Below are positions 8,499 to 15,664 of a DNA stretch of 64,000 nucleotides, piece by piece. Position 1 is the first letter of the stretch. The number at the start of each line of letters is the position of its first letter. The position numbers and the translations under genes were made by a program. The DNA comes from Bradyrhizobium diazoefficiens. Its GTDB lineage: Bacteria > Pseudomonadota > Alphaproteobacteria > Rhizobiales > Xanthobacteraceae. Under the pieces are notes generated by a model. That model did not search any database. It was not told the DNA's origin and saw only the letters and a program-made list of their open reading frames with translations. The DNA lies in NCBI RefSeq assembly GCF_018129965.1, contig NZ_JAFCKW010000025.1, forward strand, positions 1-64,000, in the 5' to 3' direction.

Positions 8499-9278
8499 TT
8501 GTCCGACTTGATACTCGCGGAAACGCGCGGCGCGGTTGCGTTGCTGACGTTCAACCGCCCGAACAAGCTCAATGCCCTGAGCTACGCGCTGATCGACCAC
8601 CTGATGGAAATCCTCGACCGCATCGAGGACGAGGAGAAGATCCGCGCGGTCGTGCTGACCGGCGCGGGCGATCGCGCCTTTTCGGCCGGTGCCGACATTG
8701 CCGAGTTCTCGCAGAGCATCAGCTGCGGCCCTGAGGTCGCGGTGAAGCAATTCGTGCGGCGCGGGCAGGGCATGACCGCGCGCATCGAGGCGTTTCCCAA
8801 GCCGATCATCGCCGCCGTCAACGGCATCGCCTTCGGCGGCGGCTGCGAGATCACGGAAGCCGTGCATCTGGCCGTCGCGAGCGAGCGGGCGGTTTTCGCC
8901 AAGCCCGAGATCGCCATCGGCATCACGCCGACCTTCGGCGGCACGCAGCGCCTGCCGCGGCTCGCCGGCCGCAAGCGCGCGCTCGAGCACCTGTTGACCG
9001 GCGATTCCTTCTCACCGCAGCGTGCCCTGGAAATGGGACTGGTCAACCGCATCGTTCCGCACGCGCAGCTTTTGGAGTCAGCCTTCGCGCTGGCCGATCG
9101 CATCACGCGGCATTCGCATCTGGCGGTGGCCCGAATCATCACCGCCGCCACGCGCGGTCTCAACGTCTCGATTTCGGAAGGCCTCGCCATCGAGCGCGAG
9201 CAGTTCGCGCGCATGGCGGCGACCCATGACACGCGCGAGGCGCTCGATGCATGGCTTTCCGTCCGCGCGAAGCCATAA
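8499..9278 (+). CDS. enoyl-CoA hydratase/isomerase family protein
   Basis: 259-residue crotonase-fold enzyme. The oxyanion-hole motif (RAFSAGADI, AFGGG) and both hydratase glutamates are present, in GGGCEIT and in KPEIAIG, followed by FGGTQRLPRLAG. It should hydrate 2-enoyl-CoA in fatty-acid or aromatic degradation; chain-length preference is unknown. TTG at 8499 is the start, with GGAAGGAG at 8483-8490. Its last codons (LSVRAKP, stop) fall inside the 64-bp repeat that bounds the tRNA-Leu island, so the repeat junction sits exactly at the 3' end of this gene without damaging it. Confidence 0.93.
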   Translation: MSDLILAETRGAVALLTFNRPNKLNALSYALIDHLMEILDRIEDEEKIRAVVLTGAGDRAFSAGADIAEFSQSISCGPEVAVKQFVRRGQGMTARIEAFPKPIIAAVNGIAFGGGCEITEAVHLAVASERAVFAKPEIAIGITPTFGGTQRLPRLAGRKRALEHLLTGDSFSPQRALEMGLVNRIVPHAQLLESAFALADRITRHSHLAVARIITAATRGLNVSISEGLAIEREQFARMAATHDTREALDAWLSVRAKP

Positions 9279-9316
9279 CCCGGCTCGGCTGGTGCGGGCA
9301 GCCGGGGTCGAACCGG
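9253..9316. repeat. left 64-bp direct repeat (att-like) of the tRNA-Leu island
   Basis: Identical to 10061-10124 except for one base (A9278 versus G10086). It contains the last 26 bases of the enoyl-CoA hydratase gene, an 11-base spacer, and at 9290-9316 a 27-base displaced copy of the 3' end of tRNA-Leu (CCA, acceptor strand, T-arm), in minus orientation. This is the arrangement left by site-specific integration at a tRNA 3' end. Confidence 0.85.
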
Positions 9317-9359
9317 TGCGGCTCCTGCGTACCCAACTGGTACATATTGCGACTTGTGC

Positions 9360-9372
9360 TATGATCGATCCA
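9360..9372 (+). promoter_or_regulatory. extended -10 promoter of the antitoxin gene
   Basis: TATGAT at 9360-9365, preceded by TG in the extended -10 position (TGCTATGAT). No good -35 is seen. Transcription would begin about 9372, the A of the antitoxin ATG, so the message is probably leaderless; there is no ribosome binding site in front of that ATG. Confidence 0.5.
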
Positions 9373-9572
9373 TGACCAAACCTAAAAACCCCTCTGCCAG
9401 GAAGCGCGTGGCCAAGCTTGTTATTGGCCGGGAACGCTTTGCCCAGATCAGCGCTGTTGAGGGTATTACGCCGTCAGCCGCGATGCGAAAGCGGGTAGCG
9501 CAATTCGATCGCCTCGGATTGTCGGCGGCAGAACGGCGGCGTGAAATCATCAAAGCCCACAAGAAGGGCTAG
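9372..9572 (+). CDS. VbhA-like antitoxin of a Fic toxin
   Basis: 66-residue basic protein, MTKPKNPSARKRVAKLV and onward. From residue 30 the pattern EG-(I/L)-x-PSA, then about 15 residues, G-x-(I/L)-SA-x-E, then a basic C-terminus, matches what I recall of the antitoxin VbhA family, small proteins that block Fic AMP-transferases by inserting a helix into the ATP site. The inhibitory motif is usually (S/T)xxxE(G/N); here it reads ISAVEG, with the serine one position closer to the glutamate. It lies 8 nt upstream of a fic pseudogene, the usual antitoxin-toxin order. Recognition rests on remembered family pattern plus context. Confidence 0.65.
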   Translation: MTKPKNPSARKRVAKLVIGRERFAQISAVEGITPSAAMRKRVAQFDRLGLSAAERRREIIKAHKKG

Positions 9573-9580
9573 TCAGCTCA

Positions 9581-10086
9581 ATGTATGATGCCGTTGAAGA
9601 CCCGTATTGCTATCCGGGCACAACGGTTCTCAAAACAAGCTGGATCTCAGGACCCAGAAAGACCTCGACTCCTTCGAGGCCGAAATCGTCGCCCAGCGCG
9701 CCGAGGAGCCGCTCCCGACCGGCAAGCTCTCCTACCGACATTATCGCGCCATTCATCGCCATCTTTTCCAGGACGTCTATAGCTGGGCGGGGAAGATTCG
9801 CATGGTTCGAATTTCCAAGGGCGGCAATATGTTCTGCTATCCTGAGAGCATCGAGCGGGAGATGTCGACGCTGTTTCGCGCCCTCGCGGGACAGCGACAG
9901 TTCAAATGCCTAACCGCTGGCGAGTTCGCCACCAAGGCCGCCCACTTCCTCGCCGAACTCAACGCAATCCACCCGTTTCGCGAGGGTAACGGGCGGACTC
10001 AGCTTACATTCCTGACGCTGCTCGGGTCCGGCAAGGCCGGAGCAATGACGAACTCCTCCCGGCTTTCCGTCCGCGCGAAGCCATAG
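9581..10086 (+). pseudogene. fic toxin gene, frameshifted and 3'-truncated
   Basis: The first frame from ATG 9581 reads MYDAVEDPYCYPGTTVLK, a typical Fic N-terminus. It should continue NKLDLRTQKDLDSFEAEIV, but that sequence is in the next frame. Restoring one A in the AAAA run at 9632-9635 joins them, so a single-base deletion broke the gene. The second frame contains the AIHRHLFQDVYSWAG and KGGNMFCYP regions and the catalytic HPFREGNGR. Shortly after FLTLLG the Fic sequence stops, and the frame runs into the 64-bp repeat, ending with LSVRAKP, the tail of the enoyl-CoA hydratase. About 50 or more C-terminal residues are missing. Toxin activity is very unlikely. An intact Fic would AMPylate a target protein. 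Confidence 0.85.
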
Positions 10087-10124
10087 CCCGGCTCGGCTGG
10101 TGCGGGCAGCCGGGGTCGAACCGG
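10061..10124. repeat. right 64-bp direct repeat (att-like), overlapping tRNA-Leu
   Basis: Second copy of 9253-9316 (63 of 64 bases identical). Its right part, 10098-10124, is the real 3' end of the tRNA-Leu gene; its left part duplicates the end of the enoyl-CoA hydratase gene. Confidence 0.85.
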
Positions 10125-10186
10125 CACAGTGCTTGCGCACCGAGGGATTTTAAGTCCCTTGCGTCTACCAATTCCGCCATGCCCGC
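10098..10186 (-). tRNA. tRNA-Leu (anticodon UAA)
   Basis: On the minus strand the gene opens GCGGGCATGGCGGAATTGG and ends TGCCCGC-A-CCA (10098-10100 encode CCA). The acceptor stem GCGGGCA/TGCCCGC is perfect, the anticodon stem AGGGA/TCCCT encloses CTTAAAA (anticodon UAA at 10150-10152), a long variable arm marks a class II tRNA, and the T-arm CCGG-TTCGACC-CCGG is intact. The gene is complete despite the repeat over its 3' end. Confidence 0.97.
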
Positions 10187-10195
10187 ATCGGCCCA

Positions 10196-10223
10196 TCTAT
10201 ACGGCTCAAATCGCGTAAGGCAA
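10196..10223 (-). promoter_or_regulatory. promoter of tRNA-Leu
   Basis: On the minus strand TTGCCT (10218-10223), a 16-bp spacer and TATAGA (10196-10201) form a good sigma-70-type promoter ending 10 nt before the tRNA 5' end. Confidence 0.6.
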
Positions 10224-10498
10224 GGAGAATACAGTCGTTTCCGCCTGCGTCGCGAGCCGTTCATCGCAGGGACGACCGTGCAGGACGGTGGGGGCCGCGC
10301 AGGCATGTCGACGGGATTGCCAACTCGCGCCAATAAATTATCGCTAGGCCGTAACATCACCGGCACGGTGGCCGTAGGGGTGTTCGGGAATGTTCGTCTC
10401 GCGTATCTGGAGTGCACCCGAGCAATGTTCTCGCTCGCAGCGAGACCGGTCTGGTCCAGTCCGCTTCCCGGTCCATCAAGGCTGCGAGCGGAGTTGGA
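10224..10498. other. non-coding stretch between the tRNA promoter and the TPR-methyltransferase gene
   Basis: The gap between tRNA-Leu and the next gene is 312 bases in all. Apart from the tRNA promoter at its left end I see no credible gene or terminator. It must hold the promoter of the methyltransferase gene, but none stands out. Confidence 0.5.
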
Positions 10499-11884
10499 AT
10501 GAACGAAGAGACTGTCCGTGAGCCCGTGAATTCCGCACGGCGCTCGCTGCAAATGGCCATGAGACTCCATGTCGCCGGCAATCTGGAAGACGCCGAGCAG
10601 CATTATCTGCAAGTCTTGTCGGAAGATTATCGCATCTCGGAGGTTCTCCCGCTGCTTGCGAGCGTCGTTGCCAAACGCGGAGACATCGACCGCGCCGTGC
10701 ATTACTGGGACAGGCTGCTTTCGATCGAGCCGCATCACGTCAATGCCCTGGCTGCCAAGGGGGGGCTGCTCTACAAGACCGGGCGTTTGGCCGACGCGCT
10801 GAGCTGCTTTGAAATGGCGACCGGCCTCGCTCCCCAGGATGCGCTCGTGCGCAACAATCTCGCGGTGGCGCTCGCCGATAGCGGGCGAAAGGATGAGGCG
10901 ATCATCGAGTTTGGCCGCGTTCTTCGGCTTCAGCCGGACAATGTCAGCGCCTACCACCAGATGCGCCGATTGACGTCCGCGATCGTTCCCTTCTGGCACA
11001 TCCCCATGATGAACGACACGCGGCGTAACGCGTGTTTCGAACGGGCGATTCGCCGTGCACTGGCAATCCGCGGCCCGAGCGCGCAAATTCTCGACATCGG
11101 CACGGGAGGCGGTCTGCTGTCGATGATGGCGGCGCGTGAAGGCGCGACCAACATCGTGAGCTGCGAAACGGTTCCGACCATAGCGCGCGTTGCGAAGGAG
11201 ATCGTGGCCGACAACGGCTATGGCGGACAGATCACGGTCATCGGCAGATCCTCGACGGGCCTTTCCATCGGCGAGGACATGCCGGCGAGAGCCGACATCA
11301 TGATTTCCGAAATTCTGTCCAGCGATCTCCTCGCCGAGGATGTGTTGAACACGTTCGAGGATGCGCGGCGCCGGCTGATTGCCGAAGATGCGATCGTGAT
11401 TCCGAGGGCTGCGACGGCCATGGGCTGCCTGGTGGCAAGCGAAACGCTCGCCGCTTACAGCAACGTCAAGATGGCGTCCGGCTTCGACGTGTCTCGGTTC
11501 AACAGGCTCGCGCCGCTGCGTTTGCCCATCCATGGCACGATGACCGAATGGTCCAGACTTTCGGGCGATTTCGAAATCGCATCGCTGGATTTGACATCTG
11601 CCGCGCACGAACCGGAACTGCGGGCCGTGTCGATCCCCGTGACCGCAGCCGGAACCGCCGTGGGCGTCGTGCAATGGATGCAGGTCGACCTCATCGACGA
11701 TATCGTCTTCGACAACCATCCGGATGGATACCATGATGGCGGCTGGCTGCAGGTGCTCCATGTCCTGCCCGAGCCGATGGCTGTCGAGGCGGGGTCGGTC
11801 GTGGACTTTCTGCTGGGTCATGACAGGTCCACCCTGATCGTGCTGCCGGCGGGCTCCCGGGCGCACCCAACCCTGAGCCAATGA
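10499..11884 (+). CDS. TPR-repeat protein fused to a PRMT7/9-like arginine methyltransferase domain
   Basis: 461 residues. Residues about 12-155 form four TPR-like helix pairs (for example DAEQHYLQVL, DALVRNNLAVALADSG). Residues 165-460 resemble protein arginine methyltransferases: WHIPMMNDTRRN matches the PRMT7-type entry motif, ILDIGTGGGL (197-206) is SAM motif I, E223 in VSCET is the ribose-binding acid, and SEILSSDLLAED places E271 and E280 as the double-E loop. The TPR-plus-PRMT layout recalls eukaryotic PRMT9. It should use S-adenosylmethionine to methylate a protein held by the TPRs; the target is unknown. ATG at 10499 follows GGAG. It lies between the intact tRNA-Leu and a tRNA-Leu 5' fragment. 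Confidence 0.75.
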   Translation: MNEETVREPVNSARRSLQMAMRLHVAGNLEDAEQHYLQVLSEDYRISEVLPLLASVVAKRGDIDRAVHYWDRLLSIEPHHVNALAAKGGLLYKTGRLADALSCFEMATGLAPQDALVRNNLAVALADSGRKDEAIIEFGRVLRLQPDNVSAYHQMRRLTSAIVPFWHIPMMNDTRRNACFERAIRRALAIRGPSAQILDIGTGGGLLSMMAAREGATNIVSCETVPTIARVAKEIVADNGYGGQITVIGRSSTGLSIGEDMPARADIMISEILSSDLLAEDVLNTFEDARRRLIAEDAIVIPRAATAMGCLVASETLAAYSNVKMASGFDVSRFNRLAPLRLPIHGTMTEWSRLSGDFEIASLDLTSAAHEPELRAVSIPVTAAGTAVGVVQWMQVDLIDDIVFDNHPDGYHDGGWLQVLHVLPEPMAVEAGSVVDFLLGHDRSTLIVLPAGSRAHPTLSQ

Positions 11885-11985
11885 GGCCCCGAGCGAAATT
11901 TGCGGCGCGGTCGCTCGATGACGCCGGCGAACTCGCCCCGCTGGACCCGGCCAGTTGCGTTGGCCCTGCGACTGGTCCCGCACCG

Positions 11986-12007
11986 CTACCAATTCCGCCA
12001 TGCCCGC
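11986..12007 (-). repeat. 22-nt displaced copy of the tRNA-Leu 5' end
   Basis: Identical to 10165-10186, i.e. the acceptor strand and first half of the D-arm of tRNA-Leu(UAA), in the same orientation. Identity stops abruptly on both sides. It may be the scar of a second recombination in this tRNA locus, or a decayed duplicate gene. Confidence 0.75.
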
Positions 12008-12177
12008 TTGATCCAAGCGGATCAAACACTTAAGTCCCTGTCCGGCCATCTGTTGGCGCCGCGCGAGCCGGATGGGTGGTTCTTCCTTGAGCGAGGCGGC
12101 CGCGCAAGGCAAAGCCTCAATCCGGACATCTGGCCCTGCTTTAGGCATTCTCAATTCAAGAGGACTAGCTTTCCGGC

Positions 12178-12588
12178 ATGCTTGCTTCGTTTCCCTTTCG
12201 CCTGCGCGCCTGTGGCGCGGCTGCCGCGCTTCTGCTGGCCGGGTTCGCACTGTCCGCTTGCGCCAGCGTCAGCGAGACGATCGCTCCGGCCTTCGCAGAT
12301 CCCGCGAAGTATGAATTGTACGACTGCAAGCTGCTCGAGACCGAGCGCAAGACGATCGCGACGCGCACCGAGGAGCTGCAGCGACTCATGGCGAAGGCGG
12401 AGACGGGCGCCGGCGGAGCCGTCGTCTCCGAACTCGCCTATCGCAACGACTATGTTGCGGTGCGCGGGCAGGCGCAGCTCGCCGACGAAGCCTGGCGCCG
12501 CAACAGGTGCCGGGAAACACCGGCAGGTGCACCGCCGACCACCTCCGGCCCGCAGCGGCCGGACATCAAGCCGGCCTCGATCCGCTAA
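12178..12588 (+). CDS. small lipoprotein of unknown function
   Basis: 136 residues. The N-terminus has a basic start, a hydrophobic core and a lipobox LSAC (cysteine near 29), so it should be lipidated and anchored in the inner or outer membrane facing the periplasm. The rest is helical and charged (ETERKTIATRTEELQRLMAKAE), with two further cysteines (YDCKLLE, RNRCRE) that could form a disulfide, and a Pro-rich C-terminus. I do not recognise a family with certainty. ATG at 12178 immediately precedes the signal sequence. Confidence 0.8.
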   Translation: MLASFPFRLRACGAAAALLLAGFALSACASVSETIAPAFADPAKYELYDCKLLETERKTIATRTEELQRLMAKAETGAGGAVVSELAYRNDYVAVRGQAQLADEAWRRNRCRETPAGAPPTTSGPQRPDIKPASIR

Positions 12589-12614
12589 TCACGCGCGACC
12601 GGTCGATAGTCCCT

Positions 12615-12720
12615 TAGAGCGTTTTCGAGTGAAGTGGATACCGGTTCGCGTGAAGAAAACGCGTCAAAACAAGAATCTAGAGCTTCGGTTCTGATTCAAT
12701 CAGAACCGAAAAAGCTCTAG
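12615..12720. repeat. Bradyrhizobium-type intergenic repeat ending in a bidirectional terminator hairpin
   Basis: Opens with AGAGCGTTTTCGAGTGAAG and continues through an AAAACGCG block; similar blocks are common between genes in Bradyrhizobium and Rhodopseudomonas as I recall. Its right end, 12677-12720, is a long hairpin: left arm 12677-12696 pairs with 12698-12720 apart from a three-base bulge. It separates two convergent genes and contains the stop codon of the minus-strand monooxygenase. Confidence 0.7.
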
Positions 12721-13919
12721 GGCCGCCAGCCGTAGATCCAGTCCTGCCGCGCCAGCATCCGCTCCGGGCCGAGCGCGCGGATCGCAAGATCGCGTGCGAT
12801 CGCGAATGGCCCGCCCAGATGATAAATGCGCCCTTGCTGCCGCGCCGTCCGCTGCACCCGCCGCACCCGCGCCTGGCGTGCGCGGCCATATTGCGTCAGC
12901 GCGGCGGTGATGCCGGCCGTGCTCTCGGCGGCCTCGAGGCTCAAATGCGTGGCGAGCACGGCGGCATCCTCGATCGCCATGCCGGCGCCCTGCGCGGCGA
13001 AGGGCAGCATCGCATGCACGGAATCGCCGAGCAGCGCGACCGGGCCCTTGCTCCAGGGGCAGCCCTCGGGCACGCCGAACAGCGCCCATTTGCGCCAGCT
13101 GTCGACCGCGGCCAGCATCATGCGCGCCGGCGGCGGCCAGCGCGGGGCGGCGAAGGCGTCCATCACCTCGAACGGATCGCCCGCGGTGCTCCAGCCCGGC
13201 CGGTTCCAGGTGCCCGGCAGCACCGCGACCACGTTGATCTGGCGGCCGCCCGCGATCGGATAGGCGACGAGATGGGCGTTCGGCCCCATCCAGAGCTGCA
13301 CCCGCCGCGCGGTGTACTCCTTCGGCAACTGCGTCGCGTCCAGCGTGCCGCGCCAGGCGATCAGCCCGGAGAAGCGCGGCTGCACCTCGGGAAACAGGTG
13401 CTGGCGCACCGTCGACCAGATGCCGTCGGCGCCGATCAGCGCGCTGGCGAGATCGCTGCGCCGGATCGTGCCGCTGCGATGAACCACCGTCAGTCCCCTG
13501 GCGTGGGGAGCGACGTCCTCGAACGTCGCGCCCAGCTTCAGGTCGATATCGGGATGGTCGGACACCGCGCCTGCCAGCGCCGACTGCAGGTCGGCGCGAT
13601 GCACCACCCAATAGGGTGCGCCGGCGCGTGCGGAGGCGGCTTCGCCCAGCGGCATGCGCAGCACCTCGCCGCCGGCCCGCGCGCTCATGATGCAGAGCGC
13701 CTCGGGCGTGACGGCGCGCAGCTTCAGCCGATCGGTGAGGCCGAGCTCGACCAGCACGCGGCTGGCATTGGGGGAGAGTTGCAGGCCGGCGCCGACGTCC
13801 TCGAGACGTTCGGCCTTTTCCAGCACGACGATGCGGAAGCCTCTCGCCGCGAGCGCCAGCGCGGCCGTCAATCCACCGATGCCGGCACCCGAAATGACGA
13901 TCGTTCGGGACAGCGTCAC
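12717..13919 (-). CDS. FAD-dependent aromatic-ring monooxygenase family protein
   Basis: 400 residues of the p-hydroxybenzoate/salicylate hydroxylase fold. The N-terminal dinucleotide motif is GAGIGG (about 11-16), the DG motif is GADGIWSTVR, and the GD motif is LGDSVHAMLPFAAQGAG, all three FAD/NADH-binding signatures of the group. It should hydroxylate an aromatic or enone substrate with NAD(P)H and oxygen. The gene is 19 nt downstream of the zf-CHCC gene on the same strand, so the two are probably co-transcribed. Closest named functions would be salicylate or 3-hydroxybenzoate hydroxylase, but substrate cannot be assigned. Confidence 0.88.
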   Translation of the reverse strand: MTLSRTIVISGAGIGGLTAALALAARGFRIVVLEKAERLEDVGAGLQLSPNASRVLVELGLTDRLKLRAVTPEALCIMSARAGGEVLRMPLGEAASARAGAPYWVVHRADLQSALAGAVSDHPDIDLKLGATFEDVAPHARGLTVVHRSGTIRRSDLASALIGADGIWSTVRQHLFPEVQPRFSGLIAWRGTLDATQLPKEYTARRVQLWMGPNAHLVAYPIAGGRQINVVAVLPGTWNRPGWSTAGDPFEVMDAFAAPRWPPPARMMLAAVDSWRKWALFGVPEGCPWSKGPVALLGDSVHAMLPFAAQGAGMAIEDAAVLATHLSLEAAESTAGITAALTQYGRARQARVRRVQRTARQQGRIYHLGGPFAIARDLAIRALGPERMLARQDWIYGWRP

Positions 13920-13938
13920 CTCTGACCCATGCGGGCGG

Positions 13939-14184
13939 TCAGGCGACCTTGTCCTTGAGGACGCATTCCGGCGGACGGGCTTCGCCCGCCTTCAGGTCGG
14001 CCGCGAAGCGGTACAGCGTCGAGCAATAGGGGCAGATGATCTCGTTGTCGTTGCCGAGGTCGAGGAAGACGTGCGGATGGTCGAACGGAGGGTTGGCGCC
14101 AACGCACATGAACTCTTGCGAGCCGATCTCGATGACGGGAACGCCGGCATCGTTGTGGAAGTGCGGGACGACATGGTCGGACAT
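13939..14184 (-). CDS. zinc-finger zf-CHCC domain protein
   Basis: 81 residues. The Cys-His-Cys-Cys zinc site is clear: FMCVG, then FDHPHVFLD, then ICPYCSTLY. This is the domain of the NDUFS6/13-kDa accessory subunit of respiratory complex I and of many small alphaproteobacterial proteins. It may act in complex I or in another respiratory-chain context. It precedes the FAD monooxygenase in a two-gene unit, an arrangement I associate with alphaproteobacteria. Start ATG at 14184. Confidence 0.85.
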   Translation of the reverse strand: MSDHVVPHFHNDAGVPVIEIGSQEFMCVGANPPFDHPHVFLDLGNDNEIICPYCSTLYRFAADLKAGEARPPECVLKDKVA

Positions 14185-14490
14185 CGTAGTTCATCCTGGA
14201 GTGGCAATGGCGGCAGACACAATCAAGACCTGACGCGGCATCTTTGAAGACGCCGCGGACCATACTGGCGGGTGCAGCTGATTGCTAGTCCGGCGGAACC
14301 GAAAGGCCCGCATTGCCCCATGCTCATTTGCTCATGCAAATTCGACACAATCTTGCGGCCTGAGAGAAGCCCTTCTTTCGTCGGGGCCGTTGTGTCGCAA
14401 TTTTGGCATACTATGTCTGTGGACGAGCGCAATTGCGACGAAAGACGAACCAAGCGCAACCGACCATCAGGGACCGCCCGGGCTTTCCAC
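14185..14490. other. divergent intergenic region upstream of the hypothetical membrane protein
   Basis: 306 bases between divergent genes. No RNA gene or strong operator is seen. An in-frame ATG at 14413 could extend the rightward gene by 26 residues, but that extension is Arg/Asp-rich and does not look like a signal sequence. Confidence 0.4.
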
Positions 14491-15627
14491 ATGAAGTGGC
14501 TGCGAATCACCACAGCGTTGAGCGGGATTGCGGCCTGCAGCTTCATGCTCGCGCAGGTCGCGCCGCATGCCCGCGAGGCTGGCGCGATTTTCGCCGCCCA
14601 GGACGATCCGGCCGCTTTGTCAGCGCTCCAGCTCGACGCGCTGCTGCGGCAGGGCGACCGCCTGATTCCGGACAATATCGAAGCGGCACTCGCCGCCGGC
14701 GATGCCGACCTCGCCGACAGTTTTGTGGCGCTGGCGCGTGACCGCAACATTGCGCTTCCCGATGATCTGCTCAGCCGCGTGAGCGACGCCGTCAAAGCCG
14801 AAAACTCCACCTCGCATTTCGCCAAACGCTTCGCCACCGGCCTCGTCACCGGCAACGCCGACGATGTCGCGAGCCTGTCCGGGACAGTGGCCGGCGATCT
14901 CTTCGTGATCGGCGACGTCAGGGACGTCGTGCGCGAGGGCAAGCATCTGGCCATGGGCGAGGACACCGACCATCTCGTGCTCGGCCTTGCGACGGCGGGC
15001 CTTGCGGTGACGGCCGCCACTTACGTGTCGGTCGGCGGCGCGGCCCCGGTGCGCGCCGGTCTGACGCTGGTGAAGGATGCGCGCAAAGTCGGGCGGCTCG
15101 GCGAAGGCCTCGCGCTCTGGGCCGGGCGCTCCGCACGCGAGATCGTCGATGGCCCGATGCTGCAGAACGCGGTTGCTAAGGGTTCGGTGTTTCGTCCCGG
15201 CGAGACCGCCACCGCGATCAAGGCCGCCTTCCGCGCCGAGAAGGCCGGCGCGCTTGTCAGGCTCGGCAAGGACGTCACCCGCGTCGCCGAGAAGACCGGC
15301 ACGCGCGGTGCGATGGACAGCCTGCGCATCGCCGAAGGCCCGAAGGACGTCGCGCGCGCGGCGCGGCTTGCGGAAGCGGAAGGCGGCAAGACCCGCGCGA
15401 TCATGAAGCTGCTCGGCCGCGGCGCGCTGCTGCTGGTCGGCGGCGCGTTCGACATCGCGCTCTGGCTGTTCGGCGCGGCGCTGACGCTGTTTGGCCTCGT
15501 ATCTTCGATCAAGGCGACCGCCGAGCGGCTGACCCAGGCCTGGTGCGATCGCAGACGCGCGCGGCGGCTCCGCCGGGCGCAGGCCGCCGCGAATGCCGCT
15601 CTGGCGGACGCGGCCTTGACCGCCTAA
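14491..15627 (+). CDS. hypothetical protein with N-terminal signal anchor and C-terminal membrane hairpin
   Basis: 378 residues. A signal sequence or anchor covers about 1-22 (WLRITTALSGIAACSFMLAQ), a hydrophobic Gly/Ala-rich segment lies in the middle (LGLATAGLAVTAATYVSVGG), and near the C-terminus there is a strong membrane segment (LLLVGGAFDIALWLFGAALTL) followed by a basic, Ala-rich tail. The region between is helical and alternates Ala, Arg and Asp. I do not recognise the family. ATG at 14491 is chosen because it directly precedes the hydrophobic segment; an upstream ATG at 14413 is possible. Confidence 0.65.
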   Translation: MKWLRITTALSGIAACSFMLAQVAPHAREAGAIFAAQDDPAALSALQLDALLRQGDRLIPDNIEAALAAGDADLADSFVALARDRNIALPDDLLSRVSDAVKAENSTSHFAKRFATGLVTGNADDVASLSGTVAGDLFVIGDVRDVVREGKHLAMGEDTDHLVLGLATAGLAVTAATYVSVGGAAPVRAGLTLVKDARKVGRLGEGLALWAGRSAREIVDGPMLQNAVAKGSVFRPGETATAIKAAFRAEKAGALVRLGKDVTRVAEKTGTRGAMDSLRIAEGPKDVARAARLAEAEGGKTRAIMKLLGRGALLLVGGAFDIALWLFGAALTLFGLVSSIKATAERLTQAWCDRRRARRLRRAQAAANAALADAALTA

Positions 15628-15638
15628 GATCAATCTCT

Positions 15639-15649
15639 CCCCCCCCCCC
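15639..15649. repeat. run of 11 cytosines
   Basis: A C11 homopolymer in the 37-nt gap between two co-oriented genes, 16 nt before the hydrolase start. Such tracts are prone to slippage or sequencing error; here it would alter leader spacing, not a reading frame. Confidence 0.9.
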
Positions 15650-15664
15650 TCGATCCCGGACCTG

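Larger units (their letters stand above)
9253..10124. mobile_element. remnant of a small genomic island at tRNA-Leu(UAA)
   Basis: An insert of 808 bp between an enoyl-CoA hydratase gene and its neighbour tRNA-Leu, flanked by 64-bp direct repeats that include the tRNA 3' end. The cargo is a VbhA-like antitoxin gene and a frameshifted, truncated fic gene. No integrase is present, so this is either what remains after internal deletion of a larger element or a cargo mobilised in trans. Confidence 0.75.

Noticed and set aside
9581..9640. Programmed -1/+1 frameshift in fic instead of mutation
   Set aside because: The A-run is only four bases, there is no stimulatory structure or upstream anti-SD element, and the gene is also truncated at its 3' end.
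10004..12250. Long open frame on the minus strand across tRNA-Leu and the methyltransferase gene
   Set aside because: It reads through a tRNA gene and lies antisense to a gene with clear domain motifs; its composition is Arg/His-rich shadow coding.
12615..12720. Insertion sequence remnant
   Set aside because: No coding potential or IS-type ends; it matches the pattern of a short intergenic repeat with terminator.
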